The notes beneath the pieces were generated by a model. It had not been told where the DNA came from. It was given only the letters and a program-made list of their open reading frames with translations, and made no database searches. Made by a program: the position numbers and the translations under genes. Below are positions 25,421 through 38,104 of a stretch of 64,000 nucleotides of DNA, in pieces; position 1 is the stretch's first letter; the number at the start of each line of letters is the position of its first letter. This stretch comes from Setophaga petechia (Eukaryota > Chordata > Aves > Passeriformes > Parulidae), in the NCBI GenBank assembly GCA_024362935.1, contig JANCRA010000121.1, positions 970,370 to 1,034,369 of the forward strand. The letters are read 5' to 3'.

Positions 25421-28185
25421 CAAAGTGAACCAAATATTAAATGTAGCAGAACAAATTATAAATGTAATGTATAACCTCATAATTTCAGTTAGATAGTAGA
25501 GAAAAGAGTTTCAAATGTTACCATAACATTGGGCATGTCTTTTGAATAAGGCTAAAAGTGAAAATTTTTCTTGGTAAAGTTTCCAAACTTTATTGAGGGT
25601 AGTTACTGTGTACAAGGAAAAGCTTTAATTCTGGACAGAGAATAGCTCTGATTAACACACAGTAATTTTTGAAGTAACTGCCCAGGTGAACTGCTGGGGC
25701 TGGCCAAGATGCAAAGGATTTTAAGAGGAATAAAACATGGATAAGACTGATGGTCTAGAATGGGATCAGTGCCTTGTTTTGGGCACTGGTTGGTCCCAAG
25801 ACTCTCTCCCAAGGTTCTTTCCCAATATCATTTTGATCTGTTAGCTCCTAGCAGGTGTGTGCAGCCTCAGTTCCCTTCCTGTCAGGCTCTGGGCCACTTT
25901 ACAAACCTGCAATCAGCTTTGCAAAACAAATTTTTCTGGAAAGGTTGCTGAAAAAACACTCAAGATGTTTGTACTTTTTAACAAAATAGAATATTGGCTG
26001 CTCCTTCAGATTGGTATCTGAAAAGCAAAGTAGCAGCAACAGGCTAGTCCTGGGCTGAGATAGAAATGAAGGGGTTCTACATCAAAGTTTTCCCAGTTTT
26101 CTAGGCACTTTGCAGGCCTAGAAGTTAACAGCCAAGCATGAAGGAGCAAAAAACTTTCAGCTTTCAAAGTTTATAATTGACAATACTCTCAAGATGAAAA
26201 GAAAAGTCTATTGTATTGACTGGAAAAAAAGTCATTCAGACTTCACTGCTCGAGCTCTTTCCATGGATGGAAGTGCTAAAATAAGCATACAAAGCTCCAG
26301 TTTCTTTAAAAATGCAATATATTGTATGCAATATACAATCTACAGGATATATTTGTATTGTTTCCAGCCCTGGTGATTTAAGGTTTACATAATCATTCAG
26401 AAATACTTATTCTGCTCATTGTACTCCTGCAACCCTGCTCCCTCTTCGTTCAGCTCATGGTGCAACTGATAAAACCTGGTGTTGCCTCAGTGTTTTAAAT
26501 AATTTTCCAGCACTTTGCTCGTGCAGGAGGAGATTTTTGATGTCCACTTTCACTCAGGAGGCTGCTGCATTTCTCTGGCTATTGTGAATGGGCAGAGCTG
26601 CTTCCAAGCAGCTTGAAACCCACTCAGGTGTTGAGATGGGCTGAAATAGGTGCAGTTTTCATCTCTGTGGCATCTGTAAAAGAATTTTCTATTTCTATAA
26701 AATATTGGCTTGGTGTTAAGCTATTTATTTGCACTTTGCTGGTAAAGAAAAACTGCAGGTGAAATAATTGATTGTGAAATGGCAACTCTTCAAATCAGGT
26801 GCTCATGCCTGCTCTGGAAAGGGCTCTACTCAGTGTGATAATTTTAACGTGTGAAATGCAGCACACAGCTTGGCATGAGGGAGATGTGTTTTCTAACACT
26901 TATTTTTAGCATTTTTGATCAAAGTTTCACCGTGTGCAATAACAGAATGGCGATTTTTTTATTTTCTGAAGCCCTTGCAAATGTGGAGTTGAATGGCTCA
27001 TGCTGCAAATATTACCTTATGGCTTGCTGACATTTCAGGAATGACAGTTTATTAGAAATTGTGATAAGGCACCAGGGTCTGCATTTGAATTTATATTATT
27101 TCAGAGTTTGTTCATTAAGACACAAAGTATTGAGCCTTTGGGCTTAGCCATGAGGCCTCTGTCCACGTTAGTGGTGCAGTCAGAGTTACGCAAAAAGGGC
27201 TGCAGGATCAGGCCTCAAACATCTGCTGCCGTTTCCCAGAAATTAATCCAGCCTGCAATTCCATAACATCACTTTGATGGATGCTTGATTATTCCTATTT
27301 TCAAGTGGGCCTCCAAACATCCTTGTATTTTTCTCAGCAAGAGGTGAGGAGAGCTGATAAGTGGCAGCACCGGGCCTGTGTTTGGATTAACACGGAGTCT
27401 CCAAGTGCTCCCTGAAAGGAGCTGGAGGATGTTGGCTGAGCTGGCAATCAGATTCTCATGGGTGGAGGTGAGGACAACATCTGTCTTTCCTATCTTGTAC
27501 TTGCCAAGGCTTTTTGTTGTTCCTGAACTCTCCTCATGAATATAATATGTGGGGTTTTTGTCTGATCTAATGAATCCAAGACTCGGAGATTTAGAAGGAA
27601 AACATATTCCAGATGTGCCTTGCAATTCCTGACTCAGGTGACTGCATTTTAAGCAGTAACCTTTCCCAGTATGTTCCCCACACCATATTGAATATCCTCC
27701 TTCTGCAAACGGTCAGGGGAGGCTTGTACAAGCATCATGATTAATAAGCTACAGCAAGGCTAAAACATCAATCATTTGCCTTTTGTTTCGCCCGATTGCT
27801 GCTGGATGCAATGAATCCAAGGCTCAAAGGCTTGGCTTTGGAGCAGGGCTGCAAATTTTGGCTCTTGAAGCAGTTTGAGCCCAGCTTGTTTCCTCGTGCA
27901 GTGGTGCCTGCTGCAGACGTGAGCAGAGTCTCACACTGGAAGGGTTCCCACTGCTCGGGGAGGTTCTGGTGTTCAGCCTCCCTGTGCTCTCTGCTCCAGC
28001 CTGGAAATGACATTCCTGTTTGAAATTAGGCTTTCCCTCCAGATGAGCAGCTTCCTAGAGCATCAGAAGATGCAGTCTGAGGGAGGATAGGGTAGAAGAA
28101 CAGCAAGCAAGAAGAGTGACTTGCTCAATTCTTGTGCCCTCTGTACTGTCCTCCACACTCTCACCTGTCCTTTCCTTCAGTAACA
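25421..28185 (+). other. ERG intron 1, no feature seen
   Basis: Unique intron sequence without a supported gene or repeat. Confidence 0.5.
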
Positions 28186-28252
28186 ACTGTAATTCAATTT
28201 ACAAGCAGTTTGTAATTCAAATTACAAACAGTTTGTAATTCAATTTACAAAC
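28186..28252. repeat. Short tandem palindromic repeat
   Basis: Three near-copies of a 23- to 24-bp unit built on 'gtttgtaattcaatttacaa'. The middle part has perfect 10-bp arms (28208-28217 and 28220-28229) separated by 2 bp. Confidence 0.8.
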
Positions 28253-28944
28253 CTTCAACAACCAATGTTATCAGGTATACAAGGGGATACCAAGAGCACT
28301 AAAACATGGAAACACTTAAGGAGCTAATTGCATGGCCTTGATGGGAACAATCTTCCCCCAGAAAATGCAGGTCCTCTCCAAATGTGACTGTTTATTAGAA
28401 AGTTCCAACATCTGCAAAACACACGCTGGTGTGTTACAATTAATCCTCATAATAAACAGTTTGGTGAAAGTTTTTGTTTAACAGCTTTTGGTCTAATTTG
28501 GAATGAAAATAAGTTGCAGTATGTCAGGATTCTTTTTAGAACAGAGAGGTTTTTCTGCCCAACTGTAGACATCTGAGAAGTGATAAGAAACAGCTCATGT
28601 CTGAATGGATTGTGGCTGTGGGGAGGTCAAAGCTTATGCTTACCAATGTATTATCATGAAATCAGATTAGAAAAGCAAAATGTGTTTACATTGATGAGGA
28701 GAAATATTATAAAACTGGTGTCAAAAATAGATTGTATAAATGCAATTCATATGGAAAAGTTAATTAAAAGTTCTTTATTGCAGTGTTGTTGTAAGCCAAG
28801 GATAACAGGTCCTTTTTTAGGAGTCTGGGAATGCTGTCTGAAGAAGCAAAAAGTGCATTTTATTTTTCTAGCATCTCAATGTACAGTGAGGGGTTTTGCT
28901 ATGTTTGTGTCCCCTCATTCATTCTCCTCCTTTGGTGCAGTTCT

Positions 28945-29270
28945 TGCCCAACCCCATCCAACCTTGGACACTTCCAGGGATGGAGAATCCACAGTTTTTT
29001 TGGGCAGCCTGTCCCAGGACCTCACTACCCTCACAGCCTCTTAAAATATAATTCCCTCTTAAAATATAATATACACCTGCCCTCCTTCAGTTTAAAACCA
29101 TTGCTCATGAATAAAAAACCAAACATCCAAACAGTCTAAAACCATTGTCCATTCTAACTCCTGGGTTAGAGTGACCTCCAAAGCACTTTAAAATCCTTCT
29201 GCTGTGTTTATTCCCCAATATCCCTCATCCCAAGCAAATTCTGCTGCACAACCACACACCTTATTGTATT
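28945..29270 (-). mobile_element. Old CR1 LINE fragment
   Basis: Antisense CR1 features 'ccttggacacttccagggat', 'gggcagcctgtcccaggacc' and 'ctccttcagtttaaaacca'. It contains a local 20-bp direct repeat ('cctcttaaaatataat'). The outer limit is approximate. Confidence 0.65.
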
Positions 29271-30682
29271 GTGTAGCCGTTTCTTAAGTTTGACCAAAAT
29301 TTAGAAGGGAAAAAAAAGTCTTTGTCCTGAGTTCCTGACATTGCATTTAAAGGAGGGGGCAGCTTGCATGTGCTTCTCATGATGGGAACTACTTCAATCA
29401 CATTTCCTGTAACTTCATGTTTCTAGGCCAAGTAATCTTGCATTTGATTAAGTAAACACCTTTGTCCTAATGACTTTATGCCTACTTTAAAGGCGTTGCT
29501 GTACCTATTGTTCTGCAGATTTGTCAGTCTGTTATTCTTTTTCTTTTTTTAAACTTATCAGTGAAGTGTAAGTCAAAACCAAATAGAGAAATCATTTTGT
29601 TCTTTTATCATTAGTACAGAAAGTCCAAGGGAGAAGCCAGGTTTGGCATAGTACAAGCAATTAAAATATAAAAAGAATATAATGAAGGAACATGGGTTTG
29701 TTTAGGTTTTGTGGTTGGTTTGTTATTTTTCTGTGATGTCATGAGAGGAAATATGTGGAGAAAGGAAGATGAAATAAAGAATATTCATATTCAATATTGA
29801 CCTCAAATACCAAGAGCTCTGCTTCACAGATTTGCATGCAAGATCCTTCCCACCTTTTCCTTTAAGTTCCATGTGCTCTTTTCTTCATTTCTCTTTACTC
29901 CAGACATTAACTACTAGAAATTAAAGGCTTCATTTCTGAAATGTCATGAGAATATGTTGCATCATGTGAAATTCAGGAAGATGACCCATTCACTGCTAAA
30001 ATTATTGTCAAAAAGTTACAAACCTTTGCAAAACTGAAAGAAGCCTGTAAGGCATCTATTTTGTAATAATTATTAATGTTTACTTTTCTTAATCCCACTT
30101 ATGGCTTGATGTTGCCAAACTGCTCTAGAGACAGCATTAATATGGATGAGAAAGAGAGATTAACATGTAAATGAGTAATGAAAAGCATTTACTAGGAATA
30201 GAACTGGCATCCATATGTAATAAAACCTTGCCAAACATTGTCAGTATTAATAGCTTTGTTTACATTTCTACGTGGCCAGACCATGCTGCTATTTTTTTCA
30301 TGATGGTGAATTCTGACAATTTTTCTATTAGATTTGGTCCAGGAGTTTGCATTTGCAATTGTAACACAAAACAGATTTTGAAGTCTCTGTATTTAGGAAA
30401 GAAATAACCCACACTGCTTTGTGTCAGCTGTTCCAGGACAGCAGCTTGCTGTTGGAGCCTTCCTTTCACAGTTCACACTTTGGGGACACCAAGCTATGCC
30501 CATTATCAGAAATTCCTGTAGAGCTGAGAAATGTTTCCTATTGTTGGCTGCTTTTCCCCAGGATGAGATTCAGGGGTGGTTCTGACAGGTTGGGTTCGGG
30601 TTGTTCAGCATCCCTTGAAAGGTCAGTGGATTCAGAAAAACCTGGGCCACAAATCTTCACCTTTTAAATGGATTAAGTTGAT
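29271..30682 (+). other. ERG intron 1, no feature seen
   Basis: AT-rich unique sequence. Nothing recognised. Confidence 0.5.
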
Positions 30683-31086
30683 CCCAGGGCTGGAGTCCCT
30701 CTGGAGCCAGGCTGGGAGAGCTGGGGATGCTCACCTGGAGAGGAGAAACTCCAGGGAGAGCTCAGAGCCCTTCCAGGGCCTGAAGGGGCTCCAGGAGAGC
30801 TGCAGAGGGACTGGGGACAAGGGATGGAGGGACAGCACCCAGGGAATGGCTCCCAGTGCCAGAGGGCAGGGCTGGATGGGATCTTGGGAATGAGGAATTG
30901 TTCCCTGGCAGGGTGGGCAGGGGCTGGCAAAGGTGTCCAGAGAAGCTGCCCCATCCTGGGAAATGTCCAAGGCCAGGTTGCACAATGGGGCTTGGAGCAG
31001 CCTGGGACAGTGGGAGGTGTCCCAGAGAGGTGGATTAAAGTGATCTTTTAGTTCCCTTCCTACCCAACCCATTCTTTGATTCACTG
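30683..31086 (+). mobile_element. CR1 LINE 3' fragment
   Basis: Sense copy running from 'ccagggctggagtccctctg' through 'gggaatgaggaattgttccc' to the terminal 'cccattctttgattcactga'. Confidence 0.9.
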
Positions 31087-33379
31087 ATTAAAGATCACTG
31101 AGAGGAAGAAGAGGCTGAAGAGGACCTGAGGCTGATTGCAGCGTGGGCCATGTTCTTTAGCTGTGCTGACTCCTCATGTCTTGTGCAGGCTTTGATGGCC
31201 AGGGCAGCTTTTGTCACCCAGGGAGGGGGGATCCCTGTCCTGCTGTCCTTCCAGACAGGCCACCCAGACCAGGAGGGGTGAATGGCAGAGGATGTTGTGG
31301 GGTGCACATTAATGATCCTCCACACAGACCCACAGCACACAAAGCTGGCAGGAGCTCAGTGGTTCCTGCAGAGCCTTCCCAGACCTGGCAGTGAGCACTG
31401 ATAACCAGCAGGATGGATACAGATCTGTGCTAATAAACCACAGCTAAACTCAGCCTCAGCTTGCTTTCTCCAGGAATTTTCCTCTCAAATGTGAAGTTTA
31501 AATCTGTCTCTTGGGTTCATTTATGTTTGTCTTGTTTTGTGTCCATAGTTGTAGATATTCACACAGCCCTAGGTAATTTGGTTTGTATTTCCAGCATTTA
31601 CAATGCTCATCAGAACATTTAAATGTTTGCATTTTCCCTCTTCAGGCAACATAATGGACACCCACAGTACAAGCAGTGTTTGTTGTCATTAGTAATGCCA
31701 ATAAATAGAAAACCATTTTTTCTTTGTTGTTCTTTATATTTATACTTACCCTAAATATCCATAAATTAACTTATATTAGGTGGAGTAATTTTTAATAGGA
31801 ACCAGAAAAAATTTGCTTTGTGTCACTTGTGTGGGGGAGCATGAGAAATAAATCCATTATATAGTGCTTGATGCCTGTTTTGAAAAGGTCCATGAGTAAA
31901 CAGTTATAGTAGTAAATACAATATCAGTAGTATACTCTTTATACTCTTTACAGTAGTAAATACAATATTCTGCTGTTTACAGTAGTAAATAGAGTTAAAT
32001 AATGTTTTATTTGCAATCTGTATCAGCTTTGTCCTGTATATTTCACACTTTAGTGTATTTACTGGAGCTAACTCTTTCAAAATTAACATTTTGTTTTGTG
32101 TTTTTCATCTCATGGATTAGGGCAGAAAAGAGGGAACTGTGCATTCAGTAGTGTTAGGCGTGGGATAATGCACTGTGATCATCTGGCCAGGCTGTGTTTG
32201 TGCACAGATATATTTAATTTTGGGGAGTTATTTCATGAAAAAATCTTGTGGACTACTGAGAAAGAACTCTTTATTTTCCTTCCAGTGTAACATCATCTTT
32301 CTTTAGTTCTTGTTATGTCATCTCTGCTTCTTTATTATCCAAGCACATCAAGTTCCCTGAGGTTTCTCATTGGAGCCAGGGAAGAATCCTTGGGGAGCAA
32401 GGGACCAGTGGCCATCTCCCCCCACACCTCCTTGTTCTGCAGGTTTTCTCAGAAAAGGCTCTTCAGCAAAGCTTCAGACCACCAAGAGAAAATATTTCTG
32501 GCATGACAAAAAGGGGAGGTGTATCCTGGCATCCTTTTTGTCTCACAGAACCAAGGAGGCAGAGGTAGCTGGTTGCATTTTGGTGGGAGAGAAGGAAGGA
32601 TGGTAACTGAGAAGTCACTGGTGGCAGCCTAGTGGTGATGTTTGCACTCAGGTGACATCTGAAAATCAGCAGTAAAAAGATCACTGCCTGAACTCTGTGT
32701 TATTGTTAACAATTCAATCATGAGTCTCAGGGAGCTTGAAGGGCCTGAGATCCCACTCCCTTAGCCCTGGGATTAAGGGGTAGTCTCAGTTTTCACAGGC
32801 AGTAATAGGCTGGAAGTGATGCCCTCACCTTTGCAACTGCAGAGCAAGCTATGAATATTAGCAGAGTGCACCCCAAGGGCTCACAAACCAGGTGGGTAAA
32901 AAGGAGGAAATGTAGAAATCACAGAATAGAAACCCACCAGGATGAAGTCCAACTCTTCCCCCTGCATAGAACATTTGCAAGGCTTACACCATGGGTCTTC
33001 AAATGAACAAAAACTGATTTTTTAGGGCAGCATGTGACTGCTGGAGCTCAGCAGAGTCCTACTTCAGCAGCCAGGGAGGGTGGGAGCCTGCAGACAGCCA
33101 CCCACCCTCCCTGATGTGGGGAACTCCCATCCCTTTTCTCTCTCCCTTCTCCCTTGCCGACAGGACCACGTTTCTGGCCGTCAGCAGCAGATCTGGCAGG
33201 AGCACAGCCCACCCACACTGCCTCACAGAGCTCCCTGCCCCGAGTCTGGCTCACAATTCCCCTCATTCCCTGATCCTTGGCCCCAAACTCGCAGCCATGG
33301 CCAGCTGGCCCAGCCTCCCCCTCAGCTGCCATCAGCCCCTGGGCTCACACGGAGCCTCCCCAATGGCCCAGGGCTGGGG
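31087..33379 (+). other. ERG intron 1, no feature seen
   Basis: Mostly unique. 33050-33380 is GC-richer, and its open frames continue only because of the adjacent minisatellite. Confidence 0.5.
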
Positions 33380-33702
33380 ATTGTCCCCAAAATGGCAGGG
33401 AGGAGGTGCTGGGCTGCACCCCTGCTCCATTCCATGCCAGGATGGAGTCACACAGTGGGCATTGTCCCCACAGTGACAGGGAGGAGGTGCTGGGCTGCAC
33501 CCCTGCTCCATTCCATGCCAGAATGGAGTCACACAGTGGGGATTGTCCCCAAAATCCAGGGAGGAGGTGCTGGGCTGCACCCCTGCTCCATTCCATGCCA
33601 GAATGGAGTCACACAGTGGGCATTGTCCCCACAGTGACAGGGAGGAGGTGCTGGGCTGCACCCCTGCTCCATTCCATGCCAGGATGGAGTTACACAGTGG
33701 GC
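33380..33702. repeat. 81-bp minisatellite, four copies
   Basis: Four head-to-tail units begin at 33380, 33461, 33542 and 33622 (periods 81, 81, 80). Each contains 'gggaggaggtgctgggctgc' and ends with 'ggagtcacacagtggg' or a close variant. The first three units keep phase, which creates long open frames on both strands that are not genes. Copies 1 and 3 share 'ccaaaat' where copies 2 and 4 have 'ccacagtgac', suggesting a two-unit duplication. Confidence 0.93.
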
Positions 33703-33712
33703 CACTGTCCTT

Positions 33713-33866
33713 TCACAGAGTCCCTGAGGCTGGAAAAGCCCTCCCAGCCCATCAAGCCCAATCTGTGCCTGATGCCCTCCTTGTCACTGAGTGCCACGTC
33801 CAGGTGCTGCTTGGACACCTCCAGGGATGGGGACTCCAGCACTTCCCTGGGCAGCCTCTTCCAGTG
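33713..33866 (-). mobile_element. CR1 LINE fragment
   Basis: Antisense copy, 'cacagagtccctgaggctgg' to 'gggcagcctcttccagtg', of the subfamily with 'gtccaggtgctgcttggaca'. Confidence 0.75.
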
Positions 33867-34692
33867 ATTGAATTTGCACCCTTATACACCTTGTCCCCCC
33901 AAAGTGACCCCTGGAGAAGCTGGATTTCCTCAGAATTCTGCTTTTGGAGGGTGCCCCCAAGGCTGTGCACTGCTGGAGGATAGTGTGGCATCCTAGAGCT
34001 GTTCTTGTGCCTGGGGAGCCTCATCTCGGGCTGTGGGATGTGTCCCTTCAGGATGTGTCCCTTCAGGCATTTCAGCCCTTCTCACACTTCCTGATGGATG
34101 TGGTGGCCACAGGCACTGCCTGACTCACAAGACTCAGCTCCAGATAGCTCAGGGAAGGAATTGGTGCCAGCAGGAATGCTTGGCAGTGGGAACAGAGGGT
34201 CACTGTCCTTCCCTCTGGTGTCTGTCTGGCCTCCAGACAGATGTGATGGCACCTGATGCCCCTGCTGCCCTCAACAACCCCCATGCTGCCATGAAGAGGA
34301 TGGGAAGCCCTTCCCACAGCTCCAGAGTGGGGTTTCCATCAGGAAGAGCTGCCATGAGAGGGAGGGATGTGGCTGGTGGGCATGGTGTCCCTGTCTTAGA
34401 GGTTGTGCCCACATCTCTTGGCTCCTGGTCCAGAAAGGACTTGGCTGGGTCCCTGAGGGAGGAAAGGAGGATCCCAGGGGCTCAGCAGGGCCTGGCTTTT
34501 GGTTGCTCCTCCTCTCAGGGGCAGCAATTTTTGCTGCATTTAGCAGATCTCACCCTCTGCATCTTGAGTGAGACCCCACAGACCTGGGCTGTGCTGCCCA
34601 CCCTGCCCTCTCCTCTGTTCCCAGGTGTTTGGTGGTGTGTGGTTGTGTTTCTGCTCAGCTGCTCTGGGAGGGTCTCCCCAGGGAGAGTTCCC
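33867..34692 (+). other. ERG intron 1, no clear feature
   Basis: GC-richer sequence with incidental open frames. At 34640-34690, 'tctgctcagctgctctggga' matches the segment at 35545-35580, marking the start of a duplicated unit. Confidence 0.5.
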
Positions 34693-35138
34693 CCATCAAG
34701 TCCCATCTGTTTTTAAAAAGGACTTCAATCTTATCCAAACCACATCAAAGGAAGTGGAAATTATTTTTGCTGTTGCCTTTGGTGGGGTTTGCAGCAGGCC
34801 TAGAGCCCTCAGCAGGACTTTGTTTCCCACTATGACCAGTGGCAAACCTCTAATGTCAGGGAGAGAACTTCTAATCCACTGAATTTTGCTATGAAACTCA
34901 CTCAGAGTGAAAAATAAAATATGAAAGAAACATTGCTATCCAAGTTTTGTTTTCTTTTTCTTTTGCATTATCCTTTGTATTATCTTTTTCCTTTCTCATA
35001 GAGAATTGTTATTTCTGGTCACTGTAGGTAACTAACACCCTCAGGCATGATCATGCAATATTCCAAGCATCTTTTGTAGGGATATAAACCACATTATTTG
35101 TACAGTTCCATGCCATCCTCTGCTGCACTTCTGTTACA
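34693..35138 (+). repeat. Inverted-repeat copy A, unclassified element
   Basis: About 445 bp that recurs in reverse complement at 60628-61076 with few differences by eye. Shared blocks include 'ggtttgcagcaggcctagag', 'gactttgtttcccactatga' and 'atgatcatgcaatattccaa'. Compared with the neighbouring duplicate unit, this block looks like an insertion, so it may be an unnamed transposable element family. It has no coding potential. Confidence 0.85.
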
Positions 35139-35945
35139 ACTCTCCTCCTGTCATTTGCTCACAACACCTGTTCCCATGGGTCCTCACCTTCAGTGACAAC
35201 AGTGCTGTGCCTAAAAACTGATAGAACAGAACTGAATCGTTAATTTGGAAGAGACCTTTGAGGTCATGGAGTCCAACCCAGTCCCAACAGCTCAACTAAA
35301 CCCTGGCCCCCAGTGCCACATCCAGGCTTTGTTAAACACACCCAGGGATGGGGACTCTGCCACCTCCCATTCCAGAACTTTATCAATCTTTCTGTAAGAA
35401 ACTTTTTCCTAACATCCAAGCTAATTTTTCCTTGATGCATGAAACTGTTCAGCTCCCTGTGAGATGGACAAGTCCTTTTTTCCCTAGGGAGCCCTGTGCT
35501 GGCTGCCCTGAGGCCACTGTTCCCACTGTTTGGCAGTGTTTGTGCTTCTGCTCAGCTGCTCTGGGAGGGTCTCCTTAGGGAGAGATTCTCCTGTCCTGTC
35601 ATTTGTGGACAACATCTGTTCTCTTGGGTCCTCACCTTCAAATGGCTGTGTCTAAAAACTAATAGAACAGAACCATTAGGTTGGAAGAGACCTTCAAGAC
35701 CATGAAGTCCAGCCTAGCCCCAACAGCTCAACTAAACCCTGGCACCCAGTGCCACATCCAGGCTTTGTTAAACACACCCAGGGATGGGGACTGCACCACC
35801 TCCCATCCCAGAACTTTATCACTCTTTCTGTAAAACACTTTTTCCTAATCCAACCTAATTTCTCCTTGGTGCATGAGGCTGTTCCCCCCCCTGTGAGATG
35901 GACAAGCCCTTTTTCCCTGGGGAGCCCTGTGCTGGCTGCCCTGAC
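35139..35945 (-). repeat. Tandem duplication of a CR1-containing unit upstream of the 218-nt exon
   Basis: Two units (about 35139-35586 and 35587-35945) share 'tgggtcctcaccttca', 'tctaaaaact', a CR1 antisense end ('gatagaacagaact'), 'ccacatccaggctttgttaa', 'ctttttcctaa' and 'gagccctgtgctggctgccc'. The second unit ends about 17 bp before the splice acceptor at 35961-35962. Confidence 0.85.
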
Positions 35946-35962
35946 CTGTCTCTGGTTTGCAG

Positions 35963-36180
35963 GAAGCGTTATCGGTGGTGAGCGAAGACCAGTCCCTGTT
36001 CGAGTGTGCCTACGGATCACCCCACCTCACCAAGACAGAGATGACAGCCTCCTCCTCCAGTGAATATGGGCAGACCTCCAAGATGAGCCCACGTGTCCCC
36101 CAGCAGGACTGGTTGTCACAGCCCCCGGCCAGAGTCACCATCAAGATGGAGTGTAACCCCAACCAGGTGAACGGGTCAAG
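35963..36180 (+). CDS. ERG: ERG coding exon, 218 nt
   Basis: Continues from MASTIK in phase 0 with EALSVVSEDQSLFECAYG and includes SPRVPQQDWLSQPPARVTIK and MECNPNQVNGS before the split Arg codon AG|G. The acceptor is 'gtctctggtttgcag' and the donor GTAAGG. This N-terminal regulatory region of ERG precedes the Pointed domain and is highly conserved. The residues I can compare with mammalian ERG differ only conservatively (for example Ser for Thr after AYG, Glu for Asp in SSSSEYGQ). It encodes residues 7 to 78 plus two-thirds of 79. The protein is nuclear and acts in endothelial and haematopoietic gene control. A CR1-derived duplication ends just upstream of the acceptor. Confidence 0.97.
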
Positions 36181-37689
36181 GTAAGGAGGCTGGGGGTGGC
36201 TCAGGAGCTGGGATTTTTGTGATGGGTGTGGCTCAGTTGTTTAAATCTGTGTCTCTAGAACCATTTTAGGTGCCTCATTATCCTACCTGGCCACTGCTGC
36301 CATCCCTGGAGGCTCCAGGTTGCCCTACCTTGACCTGCCAGCCATGTTCAGGTGTTACAGAGGGTCTGAAATGGTGCTACAAGCGCTGACTTCCTGCGAG
36401 CTTGTGCAGTGCCTTTCCTCTGACTGCTGATAATTTTGGATGTGAATTTGCTTTGCACACCAGGTGAAAAAGCACATATTAAAGTTAATAAAATGGGGAT
36501 TTGCTGTAGCCTGGAGCAGCACCATTGATCCATGAAAGGGTGTGGTGTGTGTGATCTAACACTCCATGGAAGCTGTCAAATCCAGCAATTTGGGCAGTTG
36601 TTTTTGCTCCAAAGATAACCAAACAGGGAAACACTGCAAGTAAAATCTTGTAATGCATAGAGAATGAACTATTGATCTTTCCTTTTGTAGTCACTGTAAA
36701 CATAATGCCAAAAAGTGGAGCTGGATTTAAGAACTCATGCTGAAAAAACAACATAAATATGGAGGCAGGCAGGGGAGTAAAGGAGCAGAAAAATAAATAA
36801 CTCATCAGGCAGTAGCCACAGAGTGTCTGTGTGTTGACTGTTGTCTCAGGACATTTTTTGGGGAATGTGTCTATAAAGAAGACTTGTGTCAATTAGTCTG
36901 CAAAGGTATTACAGTGGGTTTTTGGATATTGACTGGTGCCTTTCCCAAGCTTAGGAGCACCCTGTGGGACATCTGAAGAAACACAATGAAGATTTTTATT
37001 TTTTTTTAAGGAAGCTATCCAAACAAGTGCTTTCCTGTTTAAAATCCCTGACTGTCAAAACAGTTTTCCTTTGGTGTTGCTAAAGGGCAAAGGTCCAGAA
37101 GAGTCAGTTGCTGACAATTGTTGGTGATGTACCAGTGGAGCCTGTGCTTCACATCTCCCTGTCACAAACACCTGTGCTGTGCTTTAATCTCATCTCCCAG
37201 GGTCAGTTGTTCAGGAAAACCTCAGCCCTGGGCTCTGTGGTTGCTGTTCACACTTGCTGTGCTGATGTGATGAGCACCACGAGCAGGGCAAAGTGATCTG
37301 CCAGCTTATCACACCTGCCCTGTTCTGTGGTGAGGGTGGGAATTGTGCTGAAGTCAAATCAGGATTTCCAGTGAGTAGCTGAAGATTTGAGATACGTAGA
37401 AATAAATGGTGAGCTGAAGTTACCAAGAATTAGAGGAAGATTTCTTGTAAGGCTCCTTATTCAGAAGTGCCTTTAATCTATTCCAGTGTCTTTTTAATTT
37501 TTCTTTTGTGCTAAGCAAATGTACGGGTATAATCACAAATGCTGTATTCATTCAAAATCAGTCTTCCTGCTTCCTAAAATTTCCTCTGAAGTTTTTGTGC
37601 TGGCATTTCTGTAAGAGAACTGATCACAGTTTCCCTCAGTGTAAATTCCATAAAGTGCACTAGAGTAGATAATCAGGGTTAATTGTTGC
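36181..37689 (+). other. ERG intron 2, first part, no feature seen
   Basis: The intron runs 36181-55838. This part is unique sequence with no supported gene. Confidence 0.5.
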
Positions 37690-37912
37690 TGAGAGGTTTG
37701 GGTTGGATTTAGGGAAAGGTTCTTGCCCAGAGGGTGCTGGCACTGCCCAGGCTGCCCAGGGAATGGGCACAGCCCCAAGTCTGTCACAGCTCCTTTGGAC
37801 AACACTGCCAGGGATGCCCAGGGTGGGATTTTGGGGGGTCTGGGCAGGGGCAGGGGTGGCACTGGATGATCCCTGTGTGTTCCTTCCAACTCAGAATATT
37901 CAATGATTCTAT
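37690..37912 (+). mobile_element. CR1 LINE 3' fragment
   Basis: Sense copy: 'ttgggttggatttagggaaa', 'gggtggcactggatgatccc', terminal 'ttcaatgattctata'. Confidence 0.82.
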
Positions 37913-38104
37913 ATTTTCTCCTTCTTTTTGCTATTTTCTATTACCATGTACATGCACTGAAGCACTCACGGTGATGCTGTGGCTCCCTGCACAGGAGGTG
38001 GCTGAGATTTCAGCTGCCAAAATTCTCCAAATTTGTGGATAGAGGTGCCTGCATTTCCTTCAGAGCTGTCTGCACTGTCCTCATGAAATGCTTGTGCTTG
38101 TTGG

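Noticed and set aside
33380..33702. CRISPR-like array
   Set aside because: The genome is eukaryotic and the whole 81-bp unit is repeated, with no unique spacers.
33080..33867. Long overlapping ORFs up to 196 codons on both strands
   Set aside because: They are produced by the 81-bp minisatellite, whose period is nearly a multiple of three. There is no start context, splice logic or known protein.
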